DNA from: Blautia sp. Marseille-P3201T
GTDB taxonomy: Bacteria > Bacillota > Clostridia > Lachnospirales > Lachnospiraceae
DNA length: 64,000 bases
Direction: 5' to 3'
Assembly (NCBI RefSeq): GCF_900120295.1
Contig: NZ_LT635470.1
Span: 992,001-1,056,000 of the forward strand
Below the pieces are notes generated by a model. It saw only the letters and a list, made by a program, of their open reading frames with translations, ran no database searches and was not told where the DNA came from. A program made the translations under genes and the position numbers. Each line of letters starts with the position of its first letter. Within the stretch, counting starts at the first letter, position 1. Of this stretch, positions 15,612 to 24,924 are shown one piece after another.

Positions 15612-18600
15612 TTATTTAAAATATTCTACACCAGACTCAAAAATCTTGATATCCTGTTCACCGTAAATATTCATGGCAACGCCATCACCACGTCTTTCAG
15701 AATGTGCCATCTTACCAAGCACACGTCCGTCAGGACTTGTGATACCTTCAATTGCACAGTAAGAACCATTGACATTCCATTCTTCGTCCATCGTAACATT
15801 GCCGTTAATATCACAGTATTGTGTAGCTACCTGACCGTTTGCAAACAGCTTCTGCAGCCATTCATCATTTGCTACGAAACGACCTTCACCATGAGAAGCA
15901 GGGTTTGCATAAACCTTGCCAAGCTCTGCTTTTAACAGCCATGGAGATTTATTTGTTACAACCTTTGTATATACAATCTTAGAAATATGACGTCCGATTG
16001 TATTGAAGGTAAGTGTCGGAGAATTTTCTGTCTGTCCAACAATTTCTCCGTAAGGTACTAAGCCCAGTTTAATAAGAGCTTGGAAACCATTACAAATACC
16101 AAGAGCCAAACCGTCTCTTTCATTTAACAGACGCATAACCGCTTCTTTCATCTTTTCATTTCTAAATGCAGTTGCAAAGAATTTTGCAGAACCGTCCGGT
16201 TCGTCACCTGCGGAAAATCCGCCCGGGAACATAATCATCTGAGACTGGTCGATGGCTTTTTCAAAAGCGTCTACGGAGTCACGGATATCTGCTGCATCCA
16301 GATTTTTGAATACTTTTGTAATCACTTTTGCACCTGCACGTTCAAATGCCTTTGTACTGTCGTATTCACAGTTTGTTCCTGGGAATACAGGGATAAATAC
16401 AGTCGGCTGTGCAATTTTATGAGAACAGATATGAACTTCTTTTGTATCATATAAGCCTCTGTCCATGCTCTTTGTTGCATCGTCTGTTTCAGAACCGGAA
16501 CGTGTTTTAAATACGTTTTCCAATGGCGCTTTCCATGTTTCCAAAGCTTCTGCCATAGAAATTGTCATATCTTTATATTCAAATGCTGCTTTATCTGTTA
16601 CTTCACCGATTACAACACAATCCATTTTCAGTTCATTTACTTTATCATGTGCCACTTCACAGATAATATCGCCAAAGCCTGCTCCGAATACGGCTGCTTC
16701 TTCTACGCTGTCGCAAAGCTTTACACCCATCTGGTTACCGAATGCCATCTTTGATACGGCTGCCGCAATACCCTGACGGTCTAAAGCGTAAGCAGAAACA
16801 ACTCTGCCTGCCTGAATGTCTTCATGAAGCTTGTCATACTGTTCTTTTAAAGCTTCAAAATCAGGTAAATCATAAGAAGCCTTTGGTGCACGAAGCCATA
16901 CTAATTTATTTCCGGCATTTTTCAGTTCCGGTGTGATAATATCCTTCTGTTTTGCCACATCAACTGCAAAAGATACCAATGTAGGAGGCACATCAATTTC
17001 ATTAAAGCTTCCTGACATGGAGTCTTTTCCGCCGATAGACGGAAGTCCAAATCCAAGCTGTGCCGCATAAGCACCTAAAAGCGCTGCAAATGGCTGACTC
17101 CAGCGATGTGGGTCTTCTGTCATTCTTCTGAAGTATTCCTGGAAAGTAAAACGGATTTTGCTGTAATCACCACCTGCTGCCACAATTCTTGCAACAGACT
17201 CTGTCACTGCGTAAACAGCTCCGTGATATGGACTCCAGCTTGATACATAAGGGTCAAATCCATAGCTCATCATAGTAACTGTTTCTGTTTTACCATTTAA
17301 TACAGGAACCTTTGCTACCATAGTCTGTGTTTCTGTAAGCTGATATTTACCGCCGTAAGGCATAAATACGCTGCCTGCTCCGATAGAACCGTCAAACATT
17401 TCCACAAGTCCCTTCTGAGAACAGGTATTTAAGTCAGCTAAAGTAGAAAGCCATGCTTCTTTTACGTCTTTCACTTCTTTTGTCTTTGTCAAAGCATTGT
17501 CTTCTTTACCCGGAATTTCTACAAATACGTCTGTTTCCTGATGAGCGCCGTTTGTATCAAGGAAAGCTCTGGATAAGTCTACAATGGTTTTACCTCTCCA
17601 ATTCATTACCAGTCTTGGTTCTTCTGTTACCGTTGCAACAGGAATTGCCTCTAAGTTTTCCTCTTTTGCAAATCCAAGGAATTTATCTACATCTTTCGGG
17701 TCAATCACAACTGCCATTCTCTCCTGTGACTCGGAAATAGCAATTTCTGTACCGTCAAGTCCTGCATATTTCTTTGGAACTTTATCTAAATCAATTTTCA
17801 GCCCTGCTGCCAGCTCACCGATAGCAACAGAAACACCGCCGGCACCAAAGTCATTACATTTTTTAATAATCTTGCTGACTTCTTCTCTTCTGAACAATCT
17901 CTGAATTTTTCTTTCCGTAGGCGCATTACCTTTCTGTACTTCTGCACCGCAGGTTTCAATAGACTCTTCTGTATGTACTTTAGAAGAACCTGTTGCACCG
18001 CCGCAGCCGTCACGTCCTGTACGTCCGCCTAATAAGATAATGATATCGCCCGGATCAGAATTTTCACGAATAACGCCACGTCTTGGAGCAGCGCCTAAAA
18101 CAGCGCCGATTTCCATACGTTTTGCAACGTAATCCGGATGATAGATTTCTTTTACATAACCGGTTGCAAGGCCAATCTGATTACCGTAAGAAGAATATCC
18201 GTGAGCAGCGCCGCGAACCAGCTTCTTCTGAGGCAGTTTACCTTTCATAGTTTCTTTTACGGAAACAGTTGGGTCTGCCGCACCTGTCACACGCATTGCC
18301 TGATATACATAAGTACGTCCTGAAAGCGGGTCACGGATTGCACCGCCAAGGCAGGTTGCAGCGCCACCGAAAGGCTCGATTTCTGTTGGGTGGTTATGTG
18401 TTTCATTTTTGAAGTTGATTAACCATTCTTCTTCTTTTCCGTCTACATCTACCGGAACAACGATGGAGCATGCGTTAATTTCATCAGACTCCTCCTGATC
18501 CTGTAATTTTCCTTCAGATTTCAGCTTTTTCATTGCCATTAAAGCTAAATCCATAAGGCAAACAAATTTATCATCTCTGTCTTTGTAAAGTACCTGACGG

Positions 18601-19379
18601 TCTTCCAGATATTTTTCGTAAGTTTTTTCGATTGGCTCTTTGTAATCGCCTTCGCCGAAGGTAACATTCTTCAATTCTGTGGAGAATGTTGTATGACGGC
18701 AATGGTCAGACCAATAAGTATCCAGCACACGGATTTCTGTCATGGAAGGATTGCGTTTTTCTTCATTTTTATAGTAATTCTGAATATGAAGAAAATCCTT
18801 AAATGTCATAGCCAGATTTAAAGAATTGTATAATTCCTGTAAGTCTGCTTCCGGCATTTCCATAAAGCCGTCAAAAATCTTAACATCTTCCGGCTCTTCA
18901 AAATTTGTTACCAGTGTTTCCGGTTTTGCAGCTTCTGCTTCTCTGGAGTCTACCGGATTAATGCAATGATTTTTAATTGCTTCCAGCTCCTCATCAGAAA
19001 TATTACCTTCAATTACATAAGTAGTTGCAGAACGGATAATCGGTGTTTCGTCCTCTTTCAAAAACTGCACACACTGCACTGCGGAGTCCGCTCTCTGGTC
19101 AAACTGTCCCGGAAGATATTCCACAGAAAATGCCTTTGCTCCCTCTGTCATTTCAAAAGTTTCTCTAAATAAATCATCTACCGGAGGCTCTGAAAATACA
19201 CAAGTACATGCTTTTTCAAATACCTCGTCAGAAATATTCTCTACATCATAGCGAATTAGCACACGCACGCCTGTTACATCTTTAATACCTAAATAACCTT
19301 CAATCTCACTTTTTAATTCCTTTGCCTGAACCGCAAAGTCCTGCTTCTTTTCAACATAGACGCGTTTTACACTGCTCAT
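15612..19379 (-). CDS. purL: Phosphoribosylformylglycinamidine synthase, single-chain
   Basis: A 1255-residue enzyme that converts FGAR plus glutamine to FGAM in purine synthesis. The N-terminal segment carries the PurS-like domain, and the synthase core has NETHNHPTEIEPFGGAATCLGGAIRD at about residues 327-350. The C-terminal class I glutaminase has FPGTNCEYD, FPGGFSAGDEPDGSA and the nucleophile in LGICNGFQ. Bacilli split this enzyme into PurS, PurQ and PurL, while this large single-chain form is common in clostridia. The gene is monocistronic: a strong terminator follows and a divergent LysR gene lies upstream. AAAGGAGCG precedes the ATG. Confidence 0.96.
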   Translation of the reverse strand: MSSVKRVYVEKKQDFAVQAKELKSEIEGYLGIKDVTGVRVLIRYDVENISDEVFEKACTCVFSEPPVDDLFRETFEMTEGAKAFSVEYLPGQFDQRADSAVQCVQFLKEDETPIIRSATTYVIEGNISDEELEAIKNHCINPVDSREAEAAKPETLVTNFEEPEDVKIFDGFMEMPEADLQELYNSLNLAMTFKDFLHIQNYYKNEEKRNPSMTEIRVLDTYWSDHCRHTTFSTELKNVTFGEGDYKEPIEKTYEKYLEDRQVLYKDRDDKFVCLMDLALMAMKKLKSEGKLQDQEESDEINACSIVVPVDVDGKEEEWLINFKNETHNHPTEIEPFGGAATCLGGAIRDPLSGRTYVYQAMRVTGAADPTVSVKETMKGKLPQKKLVRGAAHGYSSYGNQIGLATGYVKEIYHPDYVAKRMEIGAVLGAAPRRGVIRENSDPGDIIILLGGRTGRDGCGGATGSSKVHTEESIETCGAEVQKGNAPTERKIQRLFRREEVSKIIKKCNDFGAGGVSVAIGELAAGLKIDLDKVPKKYAGLDGTEIAISESQERMAVVIDPKDVDKFLGFAKEENLEAIPVATVTEEPRLVMNWRGKTIVDLSRAFLDTNGAHQETDVFVEIPGKEDNALTKTKEVKDVKEAWLSTLADLNTCSQKGLVEMFDGSIGAGSVFMPYGGKYQLTETQTMVAKVPVLNGKTETVTMMSYGFDPYVSSWSPYHGAVYAVTESVARIVAAGGDYSKIRFTFQEYFRRMTEDPHRWSQPFAALLGAYAAQLGFGLPSIGGKDSMSGSFNEIDVPPTLVSFAVDVAKQKDIITPELKNAGNKLVWLRAPKASYDLPDFEALKEQYDKLHEDIQAGRVVSAYALDRQGIAAAVSKMAFGNQMGVKLCDSVEEAAVFGAGFGDIICEVAHDKVNELKMDCVVIGEVTDKAAFEYKDMTISMAEALETWKAPLENVFKTRSGSETDDATKSMDRGLYDTKEVHICSHKIAQPTVFIPVFPGTNCEYDSTKAFERAGAKVITKVFKNLDAADIRDSVDAFEKAIDQSQMIMFPGGFSAGDEPDGSAKFFATAFRNEKMKEAVMRLLNERDGLALGICNGFQALIKLGLVPYGEIVGQTENSPTLTFNTIGRHISKIVYTKVVTNKSPWLLKAELGKVYANPASHGEGRFVANDEWLQKLFANGQVATQYCDINGNVTMDEEWNVNGSYCAIEGITSPDGRVLGKMAHSERRGDGVAMNIYGEQDIKIFESGVEYFK

Positions 19380-19613
19380 GTGGGCTCGCTCCTTTCTGCC
19401 TGTAAGGCAATGGCTTTCGTATAGTTTTCTTGTGCCACTTCTGTTCTTAGCTTATCACATTTCACTTTATTAGTAAAATTAATATAACTTATATTATTTA
19501 TTAGCAATACTTATTGACTTTTTAATTAACTTCTAATATAGTATAATCAAATTATATATAGCCAGCTTCTTCTCACCCTAAACTCTTTTACCCTCCCCAT
19601 TTCTATTACTTTC
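19380..19613. promoter_or_regulatory. Divergent purL/lysR control region
   Basis: An AT-rich intergenic stretch between divergent genes. A plus-strand promoter with -35 TTGACT (19514-19519), 17-nt spacer and -10 TATAGT (19537-19542) would drive the LysR gene through the palindromic element downstream. The purL side has a GCC-GGC mini-hairpin near its ribosome binding site, but no purine riboswitch is apparent. LysR proteins often bind in such regions; that this one controls purL is a guess. Confidence 0.5.
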
Positions 19614-19615
19614 CG

Positions 19616-19800
19616 TATATATAGGCTCAGTATTTCTTAGCAAATGATGCGAACATTTTTGCAATTTTTCGAGCATAATGATGCTTTGGAAGCCGTGTCT
19701 GAGTGCGTAAGCACGAGTTTTGCGTACAAAGCATCGATAAGTGGCGGAGAAAAATAAAAAAATGGAGCAATTTGCGACGAAATAGCTGAGCACCTATATA
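19616..19800. repeat. 185-bp near-palindromic element in the lysR leader
   Basis: The termini TATATAGG (19618-19625) and CCTATATA (19793-19800) are perfect inverted repeats. Pairing continues inward through CTCAG/CTGAG, TATTTC/GAAATA, GCAAAT/ATTTGC, ATTTTT/AAAAAT and GATGCTTTG/CAAAGCATC to an apical GTGC-GTAA-GCAC hairpin. The whole segment folds into one long imperfect stem. There is no credible gene inside it. It looks like a small mobile or repetitive element (MITE-like) inserted in the leader, ending 25 nt before the lysR ATG. Copy number elsewhere is unknown. Confidence 0.65.
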
Positions 19801-19825
19801 CCCAAAGCAATAGAAAGGAACAATC

Positions 19826-20719
19826 ATGGATATCAGTTTCGAATTATACAAAGTTTTCTACTATGTTGCCACCACCTTAAACTTCTCAGAAGCCTCCCGT
19901 CAGCTCTACATCTCCCAGTCTGCGGTAAGTCAGGCTGTAAAATCTTTAGAAAGTAAGCTGGGACACCCTTTATTTTTAAGGAATACAAAAAAAGTCACTC
20001 TGACACCGGAAGGAGAGGCTTTGCTTCGCTATGTAGAACCTGCGGTCAACCTGCTCTACAATGCAGAACGGCAGATTTCTCACGCTCAGCCCTCACAAGC
20101 GCCTTTGCGCATGGGAGCTTCGGATACCATCTGCCGTTATTTTCTCCTTCCCTATTTCAAACGCTTTCACAAGGAATTTCCGAACATTCCTATTAAAGTA
20201 ACCAACTCCACGTCAGGAGGCTGCGTTTCTTTACTGCATAATAATAAGGTAGATTTTATTGTGACCAATGCGCCAAACCCGCATCTTACCAATAAAGATA
20301 TGTACTGTACTATACAAGAATTTCAGGATGTCTTTGTGGCAGGAAAGAAATTTTTCAACCTTCAGGAACAGAGTCTTTCTCTGAAACAGCTTGCTCAATA
20401 TCCCATTCTGATGCTCGATAAAACAAGCACAACCAGTGAATTTCTCCATGAGTTTTTTATTAAAAACGGCGTGTCCCTCACACCTGAGGCAGAGCTTTCC
20501 AGCAATGACCTGCTCCTTGACTTCGCCCGTATCGGACTGGGGATTACCGTTGTTCCCGACTATGTTCTGAAATCTCATAAAAAGGATTTTTATCCGTTGA
20601 AATTAAAGGAAACCATCCCAAAACGCCGACTTGTCCTTGCCTATAATCCAAAGCTTTTGTCCTCTCCTGCTGCCAAGAAGTTTCTGAACTATCTCCATTG
20701 TGATGACCTCATGGCTTAG
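19826..20719 (+). CDS. LysR-family transcriptional regulator
   Basis: A 297-residue regulator. The winged helix-turn-helix is seen in residues 1-60 (FYYVATTLNFSEASRQLYISQSAVSQAVKSLESKLG), followed by PLFLRNTKKVTLTPEG, the usual LysR wing. Residues from about 90 form the effector-binding domain (LRMGASDTICRYFLLPYF). AAAGGAA precedes the ATG by 6 nt. It is divergent from purL and convergent with the helicase gene, with their stop codons overlapping. The effector and targets are unknown. Confidence 0.93.
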   Translation: MDISFELYKVFYYVATTLNFSEASRQLYISQSAVSQAVKSLESKLGHPLFLRNTKKVTLTPEGEALLRYVEPAVNLLYNAERQISHAQPSQAPLRMGASDTICRYFLLPYFKRFHKEFPNIPIKVTNSTSGGCVSLLHNNKVDFIVTNAPNPHLTNKDMYCTIQEFQDVFVAGKKFFNLQEQSLSLKQLAQYPILMLDKTSTTSEFLHEFFIKNGVSLTPEAELSSNDLLLDFARIGLGITVVPDYVLKSHKKDFYPLKLKETIPKRRLVLAYNPKLLSSPAAKKFLNYLHCDDLMA

Positions 20720-23070
20720 TTATCCCAGAAAGCTTTGATTTTCTGCCCTGCATTTTTGATGGTACACTTTTCATAGCCCTGCCATTCCTGTGGGAATAAT
20801 TCTAAGTATTCCCTTTGCAGGAAACGCTCGTCTAAAAGGAGTACCACACCTCTGTCCTCTTTTGTACGAATGACTCTGCCTGCCGCCTGCAACACCTTAT
20901 TCATTCCCGGATATCTGTATGCGTAGGCAAAGCCGTTCTGCGCTTTCTCATCATAATAATTTTTCAAAATTTCTCTTTCGCAGCCAACCTGTGGAAGTCC
21001 CGTTCCCACAATGGCGGCGCCAATCAACCGCTCTCCGGTTAAATCAATTCCTTCTGAAAAAATTCCGCCCATCACACAAAAACCAATTAAAGTTCCTGTG
21101 GTATTTTCCTGAAAAGCCTCCAGAAATTCTTCCCGCTCTTTTTCTGTCATATTACTGCTCTGTAAAATACAGGATACTTTAAATTGTCGTTCTTCCGCCT
21201 TAGCTCGGAAAATCTCATAAATATCCTCCAGCATGCGATACGAAGGAAAAAACACCATATAATTTCCCTGTTTTCCTGCTGCCATCGCATAAATGTACTC
21301 AGCCATTTTCTCATATTCCGAAACACTGCGCCTTGTATACTTACTACTTACATCACAGGCAACCAAAAGCTTTAAGTTTTCCCGAAGGAACGGTGAACTG
21401 GCACAAATTGCATAATCATCTCGTCTCTCACTGAATAAAGAACGATAATAAGGCAACGGCAGAAATGTTCCTGAGAAAAATACTGTTCCTTTTCCTTTAT
21501 TTAAACATTCCTGAAGATTTCTTTTGGGATTGACGCAATAAAGAGTGACAAGAAACCGTTGTTCTTCATCATAATGGCTGTAAATCACATAATTTTCATC
21601 TGCAAGGTCATACATATTCAGAAAATGCCGAACAGAAAAAGAAAATTCCAGCACAGCCTTCTGTACTCTTTCCTCATGGTCTTTTTCCAAAAAATTCTCC
21701 ATCTCTCCCAATAAATTCATAAGCTGCAACGAAAGTCCTGCAATATTTTCCATCACGGTATATTCGTCACATTCCCTCTTATATTCCAACATCAGCCGAT
21801 TGCACTTCTTTAAAATCTTATACAACTTTGCGCTGTGTTCTTTCACAATTTTGGCTGTTTCTAAAAAATCTTCTTTACATAAAACAGCGCTGTACATCTT
21901 TCGTCCCCGCTCTACCAGATTGTGAGCCTCATCAATCAAAAACAGGTACTCACCTTTTACACTGTCACCGAAAAAACGTCTCAAATATACGTTTGGATCA
22001 AAAACATAATTATAATCACAAATAACGGCATCTACCCAAGAAGAAATATCAAGACACATTTCATAAGGACATACCCTGTGTTTCTCTGCCTGATCCAGTA
22101 AATCTTCCCGTAAATAGGTATCTTTTGCATTTAAAATCTCAAATACTGCTACATTTACTCTGTCAAAATGTCCCTCTGCATAAGGGCATTTCTCCGGATT
22201 GCAGTCCGTTTCTTCACATAGACACAGCTTCTCTTTCGCCGTAATACTAATAGTTTTATAAGACAATCCCTTTTCTTTTAAAATATGAAAAGCTTCCTCT
22301 GCCACCGTTCTTGTAATAGTTTTTGCAGTAAGATAAAAAATTTTATCTCCATATCCTTCTCCTACCGCACGAACTGCCGGAAAAATAGCTGCCATAGTCT
22401 TTCCGATACCCGTAGGCGCCTGAATAAACAGCTGCTTTTCTGTCCGCATGGTATGATATACTCCTGATACCAGTTCTTTTTGCCCTTTTCTGTATGGATA
22501 AGGGAACTCCAATCCTTCCATGGAGCTGCGTCTTTCTATTCTCCTCTGATACTGAAAATTTGCCCACTTATAGTATTCACTGAGCAAATCCTCAAACCAT
22601 TTCTTCAAATAAGAAAAAGAAAATTCTTCCCGAAACCGCTTAATTTCCTCTGTTTCCAAATGACAATATGTCATTTGTACTTCGATTTTCGAAATTTTTT
22701 TCTGGCTGGCATAAAAATAAGCATAACACATAGCCTGTGCTTTATGAACCGGCACAGGCTCTTCCAGAAAATATAAGTCTCTGTATACACCTTTTATTTC
22801 ATCAATGACACACTCGCCATCGTCATCTATAATTCCATCTGCTCTGCCTTCTATCTCAATGATGAAATCGGGATATTCTTCTTCCCATTTTAGGGGAACT
22901 TCCGCTTTATAAGAAGGTTTCATCTGCTTTTGAAGCTTTCTGTGTATTCTGCTTCCCTTTTGCATTGCCTCCCTGTCTGCCGCACTTGTTCTTCTGTTAT
23001 CCAGATTTCCGCTTCTCAAAATAAATTCTACCAGATTTCGGACAGAAATTTTTATTCTTTCTTTTTCCAT
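20716..23070 (-). CDS. XPD/DinG-like Fe-S helicase with N-terminal nuclease-like domain
   Basis: A 784-residue superfamily 2 DNA helicase. Walker A APTGIGKT lies at about residues 218-226, the DEAH box at 380-383 and the C-terminal motif QAAGRVIRTKEDRG near 740. Cysteines between these motifs (residues 283, 285, 290, 295, 334 and 339) fit the iron-sulphur cluster of XPD-like enzymes. The first 130 residues contain GRADG, then DEIKG and a following Gln (KAQAMCYAY), a PD-(D/E)xK nuclease pattern like Cas4 and RecB-type domains. The fusion suggests processing of unusual DNA ends. The gene stands alone, and its stop overlaps the lysR stop. A role in DNA repair is inferred. Confidence 0.88.
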   Translation of the reverse strand: MEKERIKISVRNLVEFILRSGNLDNRRTSAADREAMQKGSRIHRKLQKQMKPSYKAEVPLKWEEEYPDFIIEIEGRADGIIDDDGECVIDEIKGVYRDLYFLEEPVPVHKAQAMCYAYFYASQKKISKIEVQMTYCHLETEEIKRFREEFSFSYLKKWFEDLLSEYYKWANFQYQRRIERRSSMEGLEFPYPYRKGQKELVSGVYHTMRTEKQLFIQAPTGIGKTMAAIFPAVRAVGEGYGDKIFYLTAKTITRTVAEEAFHILKEKGLSYKTISITAKEKLCLCEETDCNPEKCPYAEGHFDRVNVAVFEILNAKDTYLREDLLDQAEKHRVCPYEMCLDISSWVDAVICDYNYVFDPNVYLRRFFGDSVKGEYLFLIDEAHNLVERGRKMYSAVLCKEDFLETAKIVKEHSAKLYKILKKCNRLMLEYKRECDEYTVMENIAGLSLQLMNLLGEMENFLEKDHEERVQKAVLEFSFSVRHFLNMYDLADENYVIYSHYDEEQRFLVTLYCVNPKRNLQECLNKGKGTVFFSGTFLPLPYYRSLFSERRDDYAICASSPFLRENLKLLVACDVSSKYTRRSVSEYEKMAEYIYAMAAGKQGNYMVFFPSYRMLEDIYEIFRAKAEERQFKVSCILQSSNMTEKEREEFLEAFQENTTGTLIGFCVMGGIFSEGIDLTGERLIGAAIVGTGLPQVGCEREILKNYYDEKAQNGFAYAYRYPGMNKVLQAAGRVIRTKEDRGVVLLLDERFLQREYLELFPQEWQGYEKCTIKNAGQKIKAFWDN

Positions 23071-23125
23071 GTTTCTACCATATTTCTACTAAGATTTTTC
23101 TATAGCCAGTATAACAAAAACAAAA

Positions 23126-23150
23126 AGCTGCCGCAACTCCTGCGACAGCT
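23126..23150 (-). terminator. Terminator downstream of the HPr-like gene
   Basis: A 10-bp inverted repeat (23126-23135 with 23141-23150, one mismatch), followed on the minus strand by TTTTTG and further T, ends the HPr-like transcript. Confidence 0.8.
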
Positions 23151-23159
23151 CCCTGTTTC

Positions 23160-23387
23160 CTACGCTACTGCAAATTTATTTAAAAACTTATCAAAACCTT
23201 CATCATGACCATTGCATCTGACTGTTAAAACTCTAGTCAAATCCATACTTAAAACTCCTAATATTGATTTTGCGTCAATTACCACTCTATTGTAAAAAAT
23301 ATCAATATCGAAGTCACATTTACTGGCCTGATTTACGAATTCTTTTACGTCTTCATTTGCAGTAAGCTTGATTTGGCGCTCTACCAT
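23160..23387 (-). CDS. HPr-family protein lacking the catalytic histidine (Crh-like)
   Basis: A 75-residue HPr-fold protein. The C-terminal half has the HPr regulatory segment AKSILGVLSM, with Ser41 matching the position phosphorylated by HPr kinase (Ser46 in B. subtilis). The usual GLHARP with the PTS His is absent; the equivalent stretch reads TANEDVKEF. B. subtilis Crh shows the same pattern, keeping Ser46 but lacking His15, and acts only as a CcpA co-regulator. A regulatory role is therefore likely, with no PTS phosphotransfer. It is monocistronic with its own terminator. Confidence 0.82.
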   Translation of the reverse strand: MVERQIKLTANEDVKEFVNQASKCDFDIDIFYNRVVIDAKSILGVLSMDLTRVLTVRCNGHDEGFDKFLNKFAVA

Positions 23388-23657
23388 AAATATTCATCCC
23401 TTTCTATATCTTTGCCATTATCACACCAAATATACGCTTTGTCAACAAAAGTCGCCTGTTTTCGGCTCTTATCTGGTAGTACCAGTTGTTTCGTTTTTTT
23501 CATTGCTTCTTTACATTTTTTTGACATATATCCATTTGTTTTTATACACTTTTAACAATGTTTTTTCCTGAAATTTAAAAAATCGGTCTTTCCTCCGAAA
23601 GACCGACTATTTTTCTTATAAAATATTCTATTTTTTCTCCATATAAAAGCAAAAGCT
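23388..23657. other. Intergenic region between HPr-like gene and mrp
   Basis: About 270 bases without a supported gene. The left part would hold the promoter of the HPr-like gene and the right end holds the mrp terminator. Nothing else stands out. Confidence 0.6.
23584..23605 (-). terminator. Terminator of the csoR-mrp unit
   Basis: A perfect 9-bp stem (23584-23592 and 23597-23605) with a 4-nt loop, followed on the minus strand by a run of six T. Confidence 0.9.
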
Positions 23658-24500
23658 TTAAACCTCCGGCAGATATTTACCTGCACCTGAAAGATAAGTA
23701 TTGACAACCCCTGCAAACTGCCCTGCATCTACTGCTGCTGCAATGTCTCTGTCCAATGGCATTTTTCCGATTACAGGAACATTTACTTTCTCTGCTGCTG
23801 CCTCCACTTTGCTCTCTCCGAAGATATAAATTTCTTTTCCACAGTCCGGACATTTTACATAACTGTAATTTTCTACTAATCCGAAAACAGGCACATTCAT
23901 CATTTTTGCCATGTTATACGCTTTCTTTACAATCATCTGTACTAAATCCTGAGGAGAAGATACAATCACAATTCCGTCAATTGGAAGAGATTGAAATACA
24001 GTAAGAGGTACATCTCCTGTTCCCGGCGGCATATCCACAAAAAGATAGTCCAGTTCGCCCCATACAACATCTGTCCAGAACTGTTTTACCATATTTGCCA
24101 AAATCGGTCCTCTCCAGATAACAGGTGCATCCTCCTGCGGAAGTAAAAGGTTCACAGACATTACTTTTACGTCATTGCCTGTTTCCATTGGATAAATGCC
24201 TTTGTCATTTGCTACCGCAGAACCCTTTAAACCATACATTCTCGGAATAGAAGGTCCTGTAATATCTGCATCCATAATTCCTACATGGTAACCCTGAAAT
24301 GCCATTTCATTTGCCAAAGAAGCAGTTACTAATGATTTTCCTACTCCTCCTTTGCCGCTGACAACACCAATTACTTTTTTAATTTTAGAGTATGCATTTA
24401 AATTTTCTTTTGGAACTCCTGCACCCTTTGCGTGGCTGCATCCTGCACAATCTTCCTTTGTACAGCTTTTGCTGTCACACTGTCTCTTTTCTTCACTCAT
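23658..24500 (-). CDS. mrp: Mrp/NBP35-family iron-sulphur cluster carrier ATPase
   Basis: A 280-residue P-loop ATPase of the Mrp/ApbC/NBP35 group, which loads Fe-S clusters on target proteins. The deviant Walker A is GKGGVGKS near residue 49, and DMPPGTGD is the family signature. The N-terminus has a Cys-rich segment (CDSKSCTKEDCAGC) as in NBP35-type proteins, and a CPDC pair lies near residue 220. The gene is 20 nt downstream of a CsoR-type repressor gene and likely in its operon. Confidence 0.93.
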   Translation of the reverse strand: MSEEKRQCDSKSCTKEDCAGCSHAKGAGVPKENLNAYSKIKKVIGVVSGKGGVGKSLVTASLANEMAFQGYHVGIMDADITGPSIPRMYGLKGSAVANDKGIYPMETGNDVKVMSVNLLLPQEDAPVIWRGPILANMVKQFWTDVVWGELDYLFVDMPPGTGDVPLTVFQSLPIDGIVIVSSPQDLVQMIVKKAYNMAKMMNVPVFGLVENYSYVKCPDCGKEIYIFGESKVEAAAEKVNVPVIGKMPLDRDIAAAVDAGQFAGVVNTYLSGAGKYLPEV

Positions 24501-24520
24501 TGCTCTCTTCCTTTCTTCCT

Positions 24521-24856
24521 TTATTTCATAAAACGGTCAATAGCCTTATTTAACTCATCTAAAGCCTCGTGATCACCACTTTCAATGGCATCTACAATAC
24601 AATGCTCAATATGATCCTGCAGAATTACCTTCCCTGTATTGTTAATAGCTGATTTCACTGCTGAGAGCTGTATGAGGACTTCACTGCAGTCTCTGCCATC
24701 TTCTACCATGCGGCGAATAGACTCTAAATGACCGATTGCGCGGGAAAGTCGATTGAGAACTGCTTTCGTATGCGCGTGGCTGTGAGTATGTCCATGGGTG
24801 TGCGTAACAACAGTTCCATCTTCCATTACGTGGGTATGTTCATGATTATTAGCCAT
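24521..24856 (-). CDS. CsoR-family metal-sensing repressor with His-rich N-terminus
   Basis: A 111-residue DUF156/CsoR protein. The metal site is visible as DCSEVLIQL with a later HIEHC (the Cys-His-Cys pattern of copper-type CsoR). The N-terminal 30 residues are very rich in His (HTHGHTHSHAHTK), an extra metal-binding tail seen in a number of clostridial members. It precedes mrp by 20 nt, which suggests that metal stress regulates Fe-S cluster carrier expression. The metal specificity is not certain. Confidence 0.9.
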   Translation of the reverse strand: MANNHEHTHVMEDGTVVTHTHGHTHSHAHTKAVLNRLSRAIGHLESIRRMVEDGRDCSEVLIQLSAVKSAINNTGKVILQDHIEHCIVDAIESGDHEALDELNKAIDRFMK

Positions 24857-24924
24857 AATATCCTCCTTTCTCGCACTCCTTTCATTATAACAAACCTGTT
24901 CAAAAAAGCAATGTAAAATCCCGT

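Noticed and set aside
19578-19793. Two overlapping minus-strand reading frames across the palindromic element
   Set aside because: They consist mainly of the inverted-repeat structure and have no ribosome binding site or known domain; the element explains them.
19616-19800. 6S RNA
   Set aside because: A long imperfect stem was considered, but the large central bubble and open-complex-like sequence of 6S RNA are missing, and terminal inverted repeats fit a mobile element better.
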